Source: Methanofollis liminatans DSM 4140
GTDB taxonomy: Archaea > Halobacteriota > Methanomicrobia > Methanomicrobiales > Methanofollaceae
NCBI RefSeq assembly: GCF_000275865.1
Contig: NZ_CM001555.1
Location: 618,827-682,826 of the forward strand
Reading direction: 5' to 3'
Length of the DNA: 64,000 nucleotides
The position numbers and the translations under genes are program-made. Within the stretch, counting starts at the first letter, position 1. Every line of letters begins with the position of its first letter. This document shows positions 35,773 through 44,512 of this stretch, one piece after another. The notes beneath the pieces were generated by a model, which was not told where the DNA came from, did not search any database, and saw nothing but the letters and a program-made list of their open reading frames with translations.

Positions 35773-36486
35773 ATGGACCCGTTCAGGACCGGCATCAGGA
35801 AGATCGATGAGAAGACGGGCGGTATTCTGCCCGGATCTAATCTCCTCCTTCTTGCACCTCCGTTTGCCGATGCCGAACGGCTTGCCATGTACCTGGGGCA
35901 ACCCGGCGACTCCGATTATACGGTCGTCATTTCCACCGATCAGGACGCGCAGGAGCTTGTGATGGCCTTTGGCCTTCCCGAGTCTGAGCGCCATCGCCTC
36001 TGGATCATCGACTGCATCACAAAGACCCTGGTCCCGGTCATCGCTGACGAAGATCAGGTGAAATATGTCGGGAGCCCGGTCGACCTGACCGGGATGGGGA
36101 TCAAGTTCACGAAGATCCTCGACGGCATCCAGAGGGCGGAAGCGGCACGAAACGACCTCTCAGGCACGCCGAGAGTGCGCGTATGCATCATTTCTCTCTC
36201 AAGTTTTCTGATCTATACTAAACTTGAGGTGATCTACCGCTTTTTCCATATCCTCTCTGCCAGGATCAGGCGGATGAACGGGATCGGCATTTATCTTCTC
36301 AATCCTGAGGGCGTCGACGAGAAGACGATCTCGACCCTGAAACAACTGATGAACGGCATGATCGAGGTGAAGGAGGATGCGACCGATCCGACGGTGCGGA
36401 TCCTCCGCTGCCAGATGATGAGCGGGGAGTGCGTGCCTTCTGTCCGGTACCGCTTCTCAGGCAGCGACCTTGTGGAGGAGCCATGA
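35773..36486 (+). CDS. RecA/KaiC-like protein without Walker A lysine
   Basis: A 237-residue protein with a KaiC/RAD55-like start (FRTGIRKIDEKTGGILPGSN) but at the P-loop it reads ILPGSNLLLLAPPFADAER, with no GKT/GKS, so it should not hydrolyse ATP in the usual way. Later strands (VRVCIISLSSFLIY, GIGIYLLNPEG) match the RecA fold loosely. It starts 2 bp after feoB and overlaps the next gene, a KaiC-like/GTPase fusion, by 4 bp. The two probably form a complex. Function unknown. Confidence 0.7.
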   Translation: MDPFRTGIRKIDEKTGGILPGSNLLLLAPPFADAERLAMYLGQPGDSDYTVVISTDQDAQELVMAFGLPESERHRLWIIDCITKTLVPVIADEDQVKYVGSPVDLTGMGIKFTKILDGIQRAEAARNDLSGTPRVRVCIISLSSFLIYTKLEVIYRFFHILSARIRRMNGIGIYLLNPEGVDEKTISTLKQLMNGMIEVKEDATDPTVRILRCQMMSGECVPSVRYRFSGSDLVEEP

Positions 36487-37655
36487 TCTATACCGGCATC
36501 ACTGCTCTGGACGAGATGATCGGCGGGGGCGTACCGCGAGGAAAGCGGGTGCTCTTCTCCCTTGCACCGGGTGTCGAGGGGCAGCAGTTCATGTTCAGCG
36601 CCCTGAAATGCGCGCACCGCATGGGGAAGCGCTGTCTTGTGATCGTCCCGCACACCTCGGCTGAGGCCTTCCTCGCCGACCTCTCGGCAACACCTTATGG
36701 CATGGAGGCCGATGAGCGGTTGATCTTCCTGGACTCGTTGGCGTTCGAGGAGATCGAAGCGAATTCCCGTACGCCCGAGGCCGAGTGTGCGGCCTGGAAA
36801 GAACAGATCGATACGATCTGCAGGAGCGGCCCCATCAATGCGATCTTTCTCTACTGCAATCGCCTCTGTGATGAAATCGGGACAGAACATGCCCTCGCCC
36901 TCTTCTTCGGACGGTCTTTGAAGGAGGGGGCGACGCTCTTTGTGGAATACCTCAATCTCTATGACGAGGGGCATCTGGATGATCTGACGGCGTCCTGTCT
37001 CTTCGATCTTGTCCTCTCCATCGGCGAGGGCTATGGAAACATCCTTTTTTTCAATCATTTTATGGTCAGGCATGTGACCTGGACATCCCTCCCGCCCCGC
37101 CAGATCCCCTATATGATCCGCGAAGACAGTTCTGTCGCGCCGCAGATCCCCAAGATCGTCGTCACCGGTCCGACTGATGCCGGGAAGACCACGTTTATCC
37201 AGACAGTCTCGGAAAACTGGGTATCTTCGGACAGGATAGGAATATCCGGGTCTGCGACAACGGTGGCGATGGATTTCGGTCATCCTCTTGTTTCCTGCCG
37301 GGGTTTTGATATCACGCTCGTCGGAACCCCGGGGCAGGAGCACTTCGGTCCGATCATCACCCATCTGCTCACCAATGCGACCGGCGTGATCTTCGTCGTC
37401 GACGGCACGCGTACCGAATCCCTGAGCCGGGGCCTGGACATTCTGGGAACAGTCAGGCGTATGGGGATCCCCTTTGTCGTTGCGGTGAACAAGAGAGAGA
37501 TGCCTGGCCAGATCTCAGATGCGACGCTGCGCACCCTGCTGCGCCTTTCGGAGCGCACCCCTCTCTACCATCTCTCCGCCCTCAACAGGGAGGAGGCGAT
37601 GGGCGTGATCGACGCTCTCATCATGCTTATTACACGTGAAACCTTTCTGGAGTAG
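36483..37655 (+). CDS. KaiC-like domain fused to a Ras-like small GTPase
   Basis: A 390-residue fusion. Residues 1-225 resemble a KaiC/RAD55 domain (YTGITALDEMIGGGVPRGK) but with APGVEGQQFMF in place of a P-loop GKT. Residues 226-390 are a GTPase: G1 VTGPTDAGKTTF, switch II GTPGQEHFGP, and G4 variant NKRE. The start at 36483 makes an ATGA overlap with the previous stop. MglA-like and COG2229-like GTPases are the closest by motif. I know no named family with this architecture. Confidence 0.75.
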   Translation: MIYTGITALDEMIGGGVPRGKRVLFSLAPGVEGQQFMFSALKCAHRMGKRCLVIVPHTSAEAFLADLSATPYGMEADERLIFLDSLAFEEIEANSRTPEAECAAWKEQIDTICRSGPINAIFLYCNRLCDEIGTEHALALFFGRSLKEGATLFVEYLNLYDEGHLDDLTASCLFDLVLSIGEGYGNILFFNHFMVRHVTWTSLPPRQIPYMIREDSSVAPQIPKIVVTGPTDAGKTTFIQTVSENWVSSDRIGISGSATTVAMDFGHPLVSCRGFDITLVGTPGQEHFGPIITHLLTNATGVIFVVDGTRTESLSRGLDILGTVRRMGIPFVVAVNKREMPGQISDATLRTLLRLSERTPLYHLSALNREEAMGVIDALIMLITRETFLE

Positions 37656-37661
37656 GAGACG

Positions 37662-38411
37662 ATGCTGACATTTATCGGGCTTGGCCTCTATGACGAGACA
37701 GATATTTCGATCAAGGGGCTCGACCGCATCAGGCGGTCTGACTATGTGTTTCTCGAATGCTACACCTCGGTGCTGACCGGGACGACGCCTGAACAGATGA
37801 CCGAACTCTTCGGGAAGGAGGTCGGCATGCTCTACCGGGAGGATGTCGAAGGGCACCCTGAGACCTTTCTTGAACTGGCAAAGGAGTCCGACGTGGCGTT
37901 TCTCACGGCGGGCGACCCGATGGTATCGACCACGCATATCGACCTTCGTATCAGGGCCGCCGCGATGGGGATCAGGACAGAGATCATCCATGGCGCCTCG
38001 ATCGTGAGCGCGGTCTGCGGGTTGACCGGGCTGCAGAACTACCGGTTCGGCAAGTCCTGCTCCCTTCCGTTTCCCTATGGCAAATGGGCCCCCACGACAC
38101 CGATCGAGGTGATCGAGCAGAATATCGCCGACAAACTCCACACCCTCGTCTATCTCGACATCCAGCCTGACCGCTATATGCGCATCCCCGAAGCGGTCAG
38201 GATGCTCGAAGAGATGGCCGCGGCGCGGGGGATCTCGATCCCGGTCTATGTCGGCGTGGCCAGAGCCGGTTCGGGCTCGCCCGTGGTGGCGGCCGGCACC
38301 GCCGCCGCTCTTGCCGGGGTGGACTTCGGCGGCCCCCTGCATATCCTGGTCGTGCCCGGCGACCTCCATCTGATGGAGCGCGAGTACCTCGAAACCTTCG
38401 CCGGGCTATGA
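37662..38411 (+). CDS. dphB: Diphthine synthase
   Basis: A 249-residue SAM-dependent methyltransferase of the tetrapyrrole methylase fold. It methylates the modified histidine of elongation factor 2 during diphthamide synthesis. Signatures are [34 protein letters not shown] and [20 protein letters not shown]. It is 6 bp after the GTPase fusion gene. Confidence 0.95.
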   Translation: MLTFIGLGLYDETDISIKGLDRIRRSDYVFLECYTSVLTGTTPEQMTELFGKEVGMLYREDVEGHPETFLELAKESDVAFLTAGDPMVSTTHIDLRIRAAAMGIRTEIIHGASIVSAVCGLTGLQNYRFGKSCSLPFPYGKWAPTTPIEVIEQNIADKLHTLVYLDIQPDRYMRIPEAVRMLEEMAAARGISIPVYVGVARAGSGSPVVAAGTAAALAGVDFGGPLHILVVPGDLHLMEREYLETFAGL

Positions 38412-38971
38412 CGCCGCTTCTCGCCGCCCTTGCCGCCGCTCTCGACTCGATCGAGCCGCTCCCGCCTGAAGAGACTCCTCTCGGGGCGGTCTCGGCCGTA
38501 ATTATGCGGATGGCCCGTTCTTATCTCTCTGATGGGATGGTTTTTTGTGAGCGGGGCGACGATGTCAACGCCCACGCGAGTGCCGCCTATGCATTCGGCT
38601 GGCTGGACGCCGGGTCGTATATCGGCTTTTTTGCAGGTCTGAATCCTGAAGAAAATCGCTCCTTTGACGGTGCGATCCCTGAGGCGCAGCAGCATCGGCT
38701 CCTGGAGAAGACCGGCCGGTATGAACGCCTGCTCTGCGAGGCGACCTGTTCACTCTCGCCGGCGCCTGATCCCGATACCCCGATGTATGCGGCGGCCGGG
38801 CATCTCCTCTTTGAGGGGCAGGGAGCCCTTGAACGCGGGAGAAGGCTCTCTGATGAGGGCAGGACCACTGCTGCCCTCGGGTGGTATTCCTATGGTTTTG
38901 GCTGGCTCGATGCAGGCGTGCAGGCCGGTCTTTTCTCTGTTGTCGGATCGCGGGAGATCTTTACGGTCTGA
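38408..38971 (+). CDS. DUF357 domain protein
   Basis: A 187-residue helical protein with two similar halves. Each contains [21 protein letters not shown] (about 60) and [15 protein letters not shown] (about 170). DUF357 proteins occur across Euryarchaeota without a known role; an HEPN- or TPR-like helical bundle is possible. It overlaps dphB by 4 bp. Confidence 0.8.
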   Translation: MTPLLAALAAALDSIEPLPPEETPLGAVSAVIMRMARSYLSDGMVFCERGDDVNAHASAAYAFGWLDAGSYIGFFAGLNPEENRSFDGAIPEAQQHRLLEKTGRYERLLCEATCSLSPAPDPDTPMYAAAGHLLFEGQGALERGRRLSDEGRTTAALGWYSYGFGWLDAGVQAGLFSVVGSREIFTV

Positions 38972-39087
38972 TTGCCCGGCAACGCCCCTTTTTCCCGCTC
39001 TCAATCCTCAAAGGGTTTATAGTATGCTCTATAACCTTATGGAACAGAAAGTGCGTGCCGTCTGGATCAGGCATGCTCGAGGACTGC

Positions 39088-40131
39088 ATGAAGAGGTCTC
39101 AATGGAAATGGCTCGGGGTCTCCCTCGGGTTCAGCAGTATTGTGCTCGCACTCGTCCTGTACTTTACCTTCGACGAGTCGACCATTGAGTACATCCTGAG
39201 GCTCAACCCCTGGTACCTCGCCCTTGCCCTTGCCGGGCATGTTGTCGCCCTCGGCTTCTGGGCGCTGCGCCTGAAGACGATGTCCCGCTCCCTCGGGTAT
39301 ACCGTCGGCTTCTTCCACTGTCTCAATGCGGTCTTTGCAAACCTGCTCATCGCCGCCATCACCCCCTCGCAGGCCGGGGGGGAACCGATCCGGATCCATG
39401 AACTCTACCGTGCCGGCGTCAGACTCGGCGACGCCACCGGGGTGGTGATCATGGAGCGGATCCTGGACGGCGCCGTGCTCGTCGGGATCAGCATGATCAC
39501 CATGCTCCTCCTCGGCCAGCAGTGGCAGAGCATCGCCCCTGGCATGGCGGCGTTCATATACATCTCCTGGGGTCTGATCGCCGTTCTGGTCCTGTTCTTC
39601 ATATACTCGGTGAAGAAACCCGAGGTGCTCAAGGGTCTCCTTCACCGGATCTCGCTCTGGCTCGACCGCAGAAAACGCCGCCGCAACGTCGAGAAACTGA
39701 ACGCCCTTCTCGACCGCATCGACGCCGAGGTGGACAATTTTCATGGGAGCCTCGCCCGTTTTGTGAGCCACGGCATTGCCGGACTGATCTGGGGGACGCT
39801 CTGCACCGTGATGTTCTGGTGCATCGAGTTTGCGATCGCCTCGGTGATCCTGATGGGTCTGGGTTCGCAGCCGTTCTTTGTCGAGTCGTTCATCGCCCAG
39901 ATCATCATCGCCCTTTTGATGATGGTCCCCCTGACCCCGGGCGGTTCGGGGATCGCCGAGGTCCTGGCCACCTCGCTCTACGGCATTTTTGTGACCTCCT
40001 CGGTTCTCGGTGTGTTTGTGCTGCTGTGGCGGATGGTCTTCTATTATTTCAATATCGTTCTCGGGCTTGCGGCGAGCGTCGGTATCCTCAGGCGCGAGGT
40101 GGTGAGGACCGACCGTCGCCGCAACCCTTAA
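39088..40131 (+). CDS. Flippase-like membrane protein (UPF0104/LPG synthase TM family)
   Basis: A 347-residue membrane protein with about eight transmembrane segments. It shows ITPSQAGGEPIRIHELYRAGV (the conserved PxxxGGEP family motif), GVVIMERILDG, and LTPGGSGIAEVLATSLY. The start at 39088 follows GAGG at suitable spacing. Relatives in archaea include AglD-type proteins acting in lipid-linked sugar transfer. Substrate not determinable here. Confidence 0.87.
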   Translation: MKRSQWKWLGVSLGFSSIVLALVLYFTFDESTIEYILRLNPWYLALALAGHVVALGFWALRLKTMSRSLGYTVGFFHCLNAVFANLLIAAITPSQAGGEPIRIHELYRAGVRLGDATGVVIMERILDGAVLVGISMITMLLLGQQWQSIAPGMAAFIYISWGLIAVLVLFFIYSVKKPEVLKGLLHRISLWLDRRKRRRNVEKLNALLDRIDAEVDNFHGSLARFVSHGIAGLIWGTLCTVMFWCIEFAIASVILMGLGSQPFFVESFIAQIIIALLMMVPLTPGGSGIAEVLATSLYGIFVTSSVLGVFVLLWRMVFYYFNIVLGLAASVGILRREVVRTDRRRNP

Positions 40132-40155
40132 CTCCCATGAGGATATCTCCTACCT

Positions 40156-40605
40156 ATGGCTGCCGTGGATGCGGTTGTTCGGGGAGTCTTTTTCACCGCT
40201 GCGTCGGGAGGAGCAGTCCCTGCTGTTCTGCTTGATCTTTCCAACGGCAGGTCGCTTCCGATTTATATCGGCCTATGGGAAGCGATCTCAATAAACAACG
40301 CATTGAACCACGATCTTCTCCCGAGGCCGGGTACGCATGACCTTTTTGTGGCCATGCTCGATTCCTTCGGGATCAGGGTGACCGCCCTCCAGATCGACGA
40401 CCTGAGGGACGGCGTTTTTTACGGCCGACTCATCTCGGTCAGAAGCGATACCGAGGAAAGCCTGGACTGCCGGCCGAGCGACGGGATAGCCATCGCTCTT
40501 CGCTCAGGCGCCCCGATCAGCGTGGACCTTGAGGTGGCCGAACAGGCAGGGGTGGATGAGGGCTCCCTCCCTGACTGCGTCGATCTCGCCACCTATCTCT
40601 CCTGA
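40156..40605 (+). CDS. Bifunctional nuclease family (DUF151) protein
   Basis: A 149-residue protein of the DUF151 family. It shows VLLDLSNGRSLPIYIGLWEAISI, HDLFVAMLDSFGIRV, DGVFYGRLISV and RPSDGIAIALRSGAPI, the family motifs. Plant and bacterial homologues have reported nuclease activity; the archaeal role is not established. Confidence 0.88.
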   Translation: MAAVDAVVRGVFFTAASGGAVPAVLLDLSNGRSLPIYIGLWEAISINNALNHDLLPRPGTHDLFVAMLDSFGIRVTALQIDDLRDGVFYGRLISVRSDTEESLDCRPSDGIAIALRSGAPISVDLEVAEQAGVDEGSLPDCVDLATYLS

Positions 40606-40615
40606 AGAAAAGGCG

Positions 40616-40909
40616 TTATTTTCGCCGCGCTGCCAGCTCGGTGAGGATCTCCTCGAACTCGATGCCGGCCGCCCTGAGGGCGATCATGAAGTGAAAGAGG
40701 ACGTCCGCCCCCTCTTCGATGGTGCGCTGGTCCACGCCGTTCTTGACGGCAAGGATAAACTCGGTCGCCTCCTCTCCGAATTTTTCGAGGGACTTATCGA
40801 TCCCTTTCCGGTGGGTGAGCACCGAACTCACGTAGGAATCGGGAGAGGGGTGATCGGCCCGATCATTGATGGTCGTCCAGAGTTCTTCGATCATTTCGAT
40901 GTCTTTCAT
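40616..40909 (-). CDS. hisE: Phosphoribosyl-ATP pyrophosphatase
   Basis: A 97-residue MazG-like all-helical enzyme, second step of histidine synthesis. It shows SYVSSVLTHRKGIDKSLEKFGEEATEFILAVKN and EGADVLFHFMIALRAAGI. It overlaps the NusA-like gene by 4 bp. Confidence 0.95.
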   Translation of the reverse strand: MKDIEMIEELWTTINDRADHPSPDSYVSSVLTHRKGIDKSLEKFGEEATEFILAVKNGVDQRTIEEGADVLFHFMIALRAAGIEFEEILTELAARRK

Positions 40910-41358
40910 GTTTCGCTTGCCTCCTCGTGTGCAAGTACGACGTCGCCGATTTCATGGCCGAAGAATCGTTTTACCAGTAACCTGGCCTTCTCTATGGTGC
41001 TCCCCCCTTTGCCGATCGCGATCCCGAGGTCAGTTCTTTTTCCGACGACGACGTTGATCTTTCCTCCGGGTTCCGCCTCCAGCGACGTCAGCACCTCGGC
41101 AGGCCTGAAGATGTTTGCAATGAATGTTTTCTCGTCCTCGGCGTACTCGACCATCTCGATCCTTCTTCCCAGGACTTTCTGCATCTTTCTGATATTTTCG
41201 CCCTTTTTGCCGATGGCAAGGCCCATGTCCCCGGGCTTAATCACATAGATCACGCGGTCGAACCGCTCGTCGATGAGGCAGTCCACGGCTACCGATTTGG
41301 TGAGGATCCTCAACTCCTCGATATATCTCCTCTCTTTAAAGCCTATATTTCTGTACAT
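40906..41358 (-). CDS. nusA: NusA-like KH-domain transcription factor
   Basis: A 150-residue archaeal NusA with two KH domains: GDMGLAIGKKGENIRKMQKV (about 45-65) and TDLGIAIGKGGSTIEKARLL (about 110-130), each with a GxxG loop. Archaeal NusA lacks the bacterial N-terminal and S1 domains. In many archaea it sits in the rpoB-rpoA2 cluster; here it pairs with hisE. Confidence 0.9.
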   Translation of the reverse strand: MYRNIGFKERRYIEELRILTKSVAVDCLIDERFDRVIYVIKPGDMGLAIGKKGENIRKMQKVLGRRIEMVEYAEDEKTFIANIFRPAEVLTSLEAEPGGKINVVVGKRTDLGIAIGKGGSTIEKARLLVKRFFGHEIGDVVLAHEEASET

Positions 41359-41691
41359 TTCAATATCCCTTTTTATTACGTTTAAGACGCCTTTTTTTCA
41401 GGTTTCATGTATGCGCTCGAAACGCTGTTTCATGAGCGATGTGAATATCTATGCGTTAATCTGTGGTTACTCTGTCAGGTATTCTATATAGTATGTGCAG
41501 GTTCGGAAAAAAAGGTTGGCAGGATTCCTCTGCCGGTATCTCTGCACTGGCAGGACATTATGCATGAGGGTTGAATGGATTCGAAATGGCATGGAGTCGG
41601 TGATATCCCGACGAAGGGTGAGGTTCGGCCGCCCGCCGGATACCACAGGGCCGACATATATTTTTATATTATATATGTCTGTCGGTATTTT
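41359..41691. other. Intergenic region with AT-rich palindrome
   Basis: 333 bp without a supported gene. It holds a perfect 9-bp inverted repeat GACATATAT/ATATATGTC (41653-41661, 41671-41679; 9-nt loop) just beyond the MBL stop. It also has a T7 run on the minus strand (41507-41513) that could terminate MBL transcription, and a palindromic CTATATAG (41484-41491), a possible TATA box for nusA on the minus strand. Confidence 0.5.
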
Positions 41692-42357
41692 TCAGGGGAG
41701 GATATGGTGTATGCCTGCGCCTCCACGGTGGATCCTCCCGCTGTTCTCCTTCACGATGACCTCCAGGTCCTCGGTGCAGTGAGAGGGGGCAAGATAGGCG
41801 AGAGTTTTCAGCGCTGCACGGTCGGCCTCCGATATGGCGTGGAACCCTCCTATCGCCCCGAAGACCGGTCCGTGCCCTTTGACTGCCTCGATGATCCTGC
41901 TGATGTGGGGGTGTGCGCAGCCCGCGACGATCAGGAGGCCCTCAGGTGTCCTGATGGCGAGGGACTGTTCGGGTATGGCGCCGCCGCACGGACCTGTCGA
42001 TGCGATGCCGTCTTCTATCTCCCGCCACTCTCCAATGACCGTTGCTCTGGCCTGTTCCCTGATGGCGGCCAGTTTCTCCTCTGAAAACCCGGCCGGGACG
42101 AAGACCTCGAGGTCGGGATTCTTTCCGAGGACGGCGGAGATTCCGCCGACGTGGTCCCAGTGGTCATGGGAGAGGACGAGCGTTCTGATCTCTGCCGGAT
42201 CGATGCCGAGTGCCCTGAGGTTTGCGGCGAGCACCCCAGCGTCCCCGCCGGTGTCGAAGAGCAGCGAAGCTCCGGGGATATAGCAGGAAAACCCTTTTGC
42301 AGGGGTTAGGGCCGGATCGAAGGGGATGTTGTTGTAGGTCTCGATGATCGTATACAT
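41692..42357 (-). CDS. Metallo-beta-lactamase fold hydrolase
   Basis: A 221-residue MBL-fold protein with the zinc motif LSHDHWDHVGGI (about 66-77), AGCAHPHISRIIE and final GGAGIHHI. Similar archaeal proteins include the dihydropterin/beta-RFAP synthase-related family. The start at 42357 (MYTIIETYNN) is chosen because the longer frame (GTG at 42417) would run through the T-run terminator of the upstream gene. Substrate unknown. Confidence 0.82.
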   Translation of the reverse strand: MYTIIETYNNIPFDPALTPAKGFSCYIPGASLLFDTGGDAGVLAANLRALGIDPAEIRTLVLSHDHWDHVGGISAVLGKNPDLEVFVPAGFSEEKLAAIREQARATVIGEWREIEDGIASTGPCGGAIPEQSLAIRTPEGLLIVAGCAHPHISRIIEAVKGHGPVFGAIGGFHAISEADRAALKTLAYLAPSHCTEDLEVIVKENSGRIHRGGAGIHHILP

Positions 42358-42401
42358 CGAGAAAAGAGGTTTCTGGCCTTGAATAATGGTATCGTTTGAG
42401 G

Positions 42402-42409
42402 AAAAAAAA
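42402..42409 (-). terminator. T8 terminator of SIMPL gene
   Basis: Eight T on the minus strand, five bases after the stop at 42414. Confidence 0.6.
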
Positions 42410-42413
42410 GGGT

Positions 42414-43151
42414 TCACCGGCAGAGGTAGGTGATGCTCACCGATGCCGTGACTTTCACCTCGCCGGACTCGATCGGGGTACGCGCCGCCCCGCCCATCTC
42501 CATGGCGTCGGCCTTGAGGTAACTGGTGTACATCGGGACATAGGTGCTCCCGATGGAAATGTCTTTGACGCCGGTGATGGTCACGCCTGCTGCTGCGGCG
42601 ACGACGTCGGCATCGGTGCGCGCCTGTCCGACGGCTCTGGTGAGGGCTTCACTCCTGAACTGCTGCTCTTTTTCCGGGCTGAGCGTGAAATAGAGGCTGT
42701 TTACCCTGTTTGCACCGTTTGAAACGGCAATGTCGATAATTTCACCGGCCCTGGTGACGTCGACGAGGGTCACCTGCAGGGTGTTGGTGACATGGTAGAT
42801 CGTCTTCTGGCCGCCGAAGGGTCTGTCGCCCTCTGACGTCTCTGCCCAGATGTTGTATCCGGTGGTCTTCATGTCTTCGGCAGCGATGCCGGCCGCCTTG
42901 AGGGCGCTGTTCACGGTATCCATGATCTGTGCGTTTACTGCCTGGGCGACCTTCGGATCGGCGTCCTGTGTCTCGACGGCGAAGGAGATTACGGCGCGGT
43001 CAGGGGTGGTGGTGATCTCGCCGGTCCCTGATGCGTGGATCAACCGCTCGTCGGTGGTGTCTGTGGCGGCGCTGGCGCTCCAGACGCCTGCGGCCAGCAG
43101 CACCATCAGAGCGGCGCAGAGAATGAGTGTTCTGGTTCTCATGGTTATCAT
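42414..43151 (-). CDS. SIMPL domain (DUF541) exported protein
   Basis: A 245-residue protein with signal peptide (MITMRTRTLILCAALMVLLA; cleavage near SASAA) and a SIMPL/DUF541 domain starting at LIHASGTGEITTTPDRAVISF. The TGYNIW and GANRVNSLYFTLS segments are family-typical. It probably sits outside the cell membrane; oxidative stress roles are reported for bacterial relatives. A start at 43142 is also possible. Confidence 0.88.
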   Translation of the reverse strand: MITMRTRTLILCAALMVLLAAGVWSASAATDTTDERLIHASGTGEITTTPDRAVISFAVETQDADPKVAQAVNAQIMDTVNSALKAAGIAAEDMKTTGYNIWAETSEGDRPFGGQKTIYHVTNTLQVTLVDVTRAGEIIDIAVSNGANRVNSLYFTLSPEKEQQFRSEALTRAVGQARTDADVVAAAAGVTITGVKDISIGSTYVPMYTSYLKADAMEMGGAARTPIESGEVKVTASVSITYLCR

Positions 43152-43244
43152 GCTGTATTCTGCTTGCCCTCTAGAAATATCTTCTCTTGACTTCAAAATA
43201 ATTCGCAGTTATAATCGCTTTGATTTCGTATCTGGGCGATTATT

Positions 43245-43952
43245 TCAGTTTTTATCTCCCGTATCCTCCTGGTGGGAAGCAAGGGCTCCGATCAGTCTGG
43301 CGATGAAGACTGCCATGAAGAGCGTGCCTGATACCGCCTCGAGGTAGGCAAGTGAACGGGCCGCTGCGGTGAGGGGCGTGATGTCGCCGTAGCCCACGGT
43401 GGTGAGGGTGATGAAGCTGAAATACAGGAAATCCGAGAATGCAGGCAGATTTTCGGGTCCGTTGCCGTGATTTATGACGAATGCAGAGATCTCTGATCCT
43501 TCTATGGCCATATATGCCGTCGCCCAGGTGATGCCCATCAGAAGATAGACCGAAATGGCGCCGAAGATCATATCGTCGGTCAGACGTCCCCTGATGATGG
43601 ATCTGATAATCATAACTGTGGTGAACGCATAGAGGAGCATGGAAGAGACGCTCTGTGCGAGCACAAACCCGGCGCTCGTATAGACAAGGATGGCCCAGCC
43701 TGTTCCGATCGCCGGTACGGCGAGGATCAGGGCGATGCAGAGGGGGCGTCGCCGGTCGCTTACTGCATAGACGGCGGTGATGAGTGTCGCCGTGGAGAGG
43801 AGTTTTAAAAATATCGTGCCGGCAAAACTGCCCTCAAAAAGGGGGTACAGGATGAGGAGGAGGACAAGAGGGAGGGTAAGGATCAGGTATTTTCTTTTCT
43901 GGATACGGCTGTGAAGCCGTTCTCCCTTCCTCAACAGTTCGCTCCCTGACAT
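43245..43952 (-). CDS. Potassium channel family protein
   Basis: A 235-residue membrane protein with about six hydrophobic segments and the filter motif TTVGYGDIT (about 187-195) before a final helix. No voltage-sensor arginine ladder or cytoplasmic RCK domain is seen, so it should be an ungated or simple K+ channel. GTG at 43964 is an alternative start. Confidence 0.85.
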   Translation of the reverse strand: MSGSELLRKGERLHSRIQKRKYLILTLPLVLLLILYPLFEGSFAGTIFLKLLSTATLITAVYAVSDRRRPLCIALILAVPAIGTGWAILVYTSAGFVLAQSVSSMLLYAFTTVMIIRSIIRGRLTDDMIFGAISVYLLMGITWATAYMAIEGSEISAFVINHGNGPENLPAFSDFLYFSFITLTTVGYGDITPLTAAARSLAYLEAVSGTLFMAVFIARLIGALASHQEDTGDKN

Positions 43953-44170
43953 CTTCTTTTTCACCCTGGCCTGGCGCTTTCCTTTGTATCGGAGATCCCC
44001 CTTATGTTATGAGGCTTTTTCTGTTTTTCTCCGCGTGAAACTCCTGCATTTGTATCGGCGCCAGAGGATCTGATGGGATTTCTCTCTGATTTCATGGGCT
44101 TTTACGGAATATTCCTGTACCCATACAAAAACCTTAATGATGCGGAAAATTCGAGATGTACAGGGGAAAT

Positions 44171-44512
44171 ATGGCGAGAAAATCACGCTCGATGGCCGGT
44201 GCCGGTGTCTCCTCCTGCGGAACGACGGCCGGGGATGACGGCCGCATTCGGGGAGGGGAGTCTGTCCGGCGTGAGGTGTGCGAGCTCTGCGGTGACCTTT
44301 ATGCAGTGACCGCCGGGGATGAGGAGATCGGCGGACTCTGTCCGGCATGCCGCCGGAAGGCAGTTCGGATCTGCCCGTACTGCGAACGGCCCTATCGGAC
44401 CGATGCATGGCCGCACGACCTCTGCCCTGAGTGCTATGAGGAGCAGGAGTGGCGGCAGGGCGCTGAGGGCGACGAATTCGAAGATAATTTCGACCGTCTG
44501 GACGACTACTGA
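44171..44512 (+). CDS. Small zinc-binding protein of unknown function
   Basis: A 113-residue protein with four CxxC knuckles: CELCGDLY, CPACRRK, CPYCERPY and CPECYEE, enough for two zinc sites, followed by an acidic tail (DEFEDNFDRLDDY). The ATG at 44171 has AGGGG upstream. An AT-rich promoter region (44100-44150) precedes it. It overlaps the convergent gene by 7 bp. Family not recognised. Confidence 0.65.
   Translation: MARKSRSMAGAGVSSCGTTAGDDGRIRGGESVRREVCELCGDLYAVTAGDEEIGGLCPACRRKAVRICPYCERPYRTDAWPHDLCPECYEEQEWRQGAEGDEFEDNFDRLDDY

Noticed and set aside
42358-42417. A GTG start for the MBL hydrolase overlapping the SIMPL stop
   Set aside because: The intervening sequence carries a T8 run that looks like a terminator, and family similarity starts at MYTIIETYNN.
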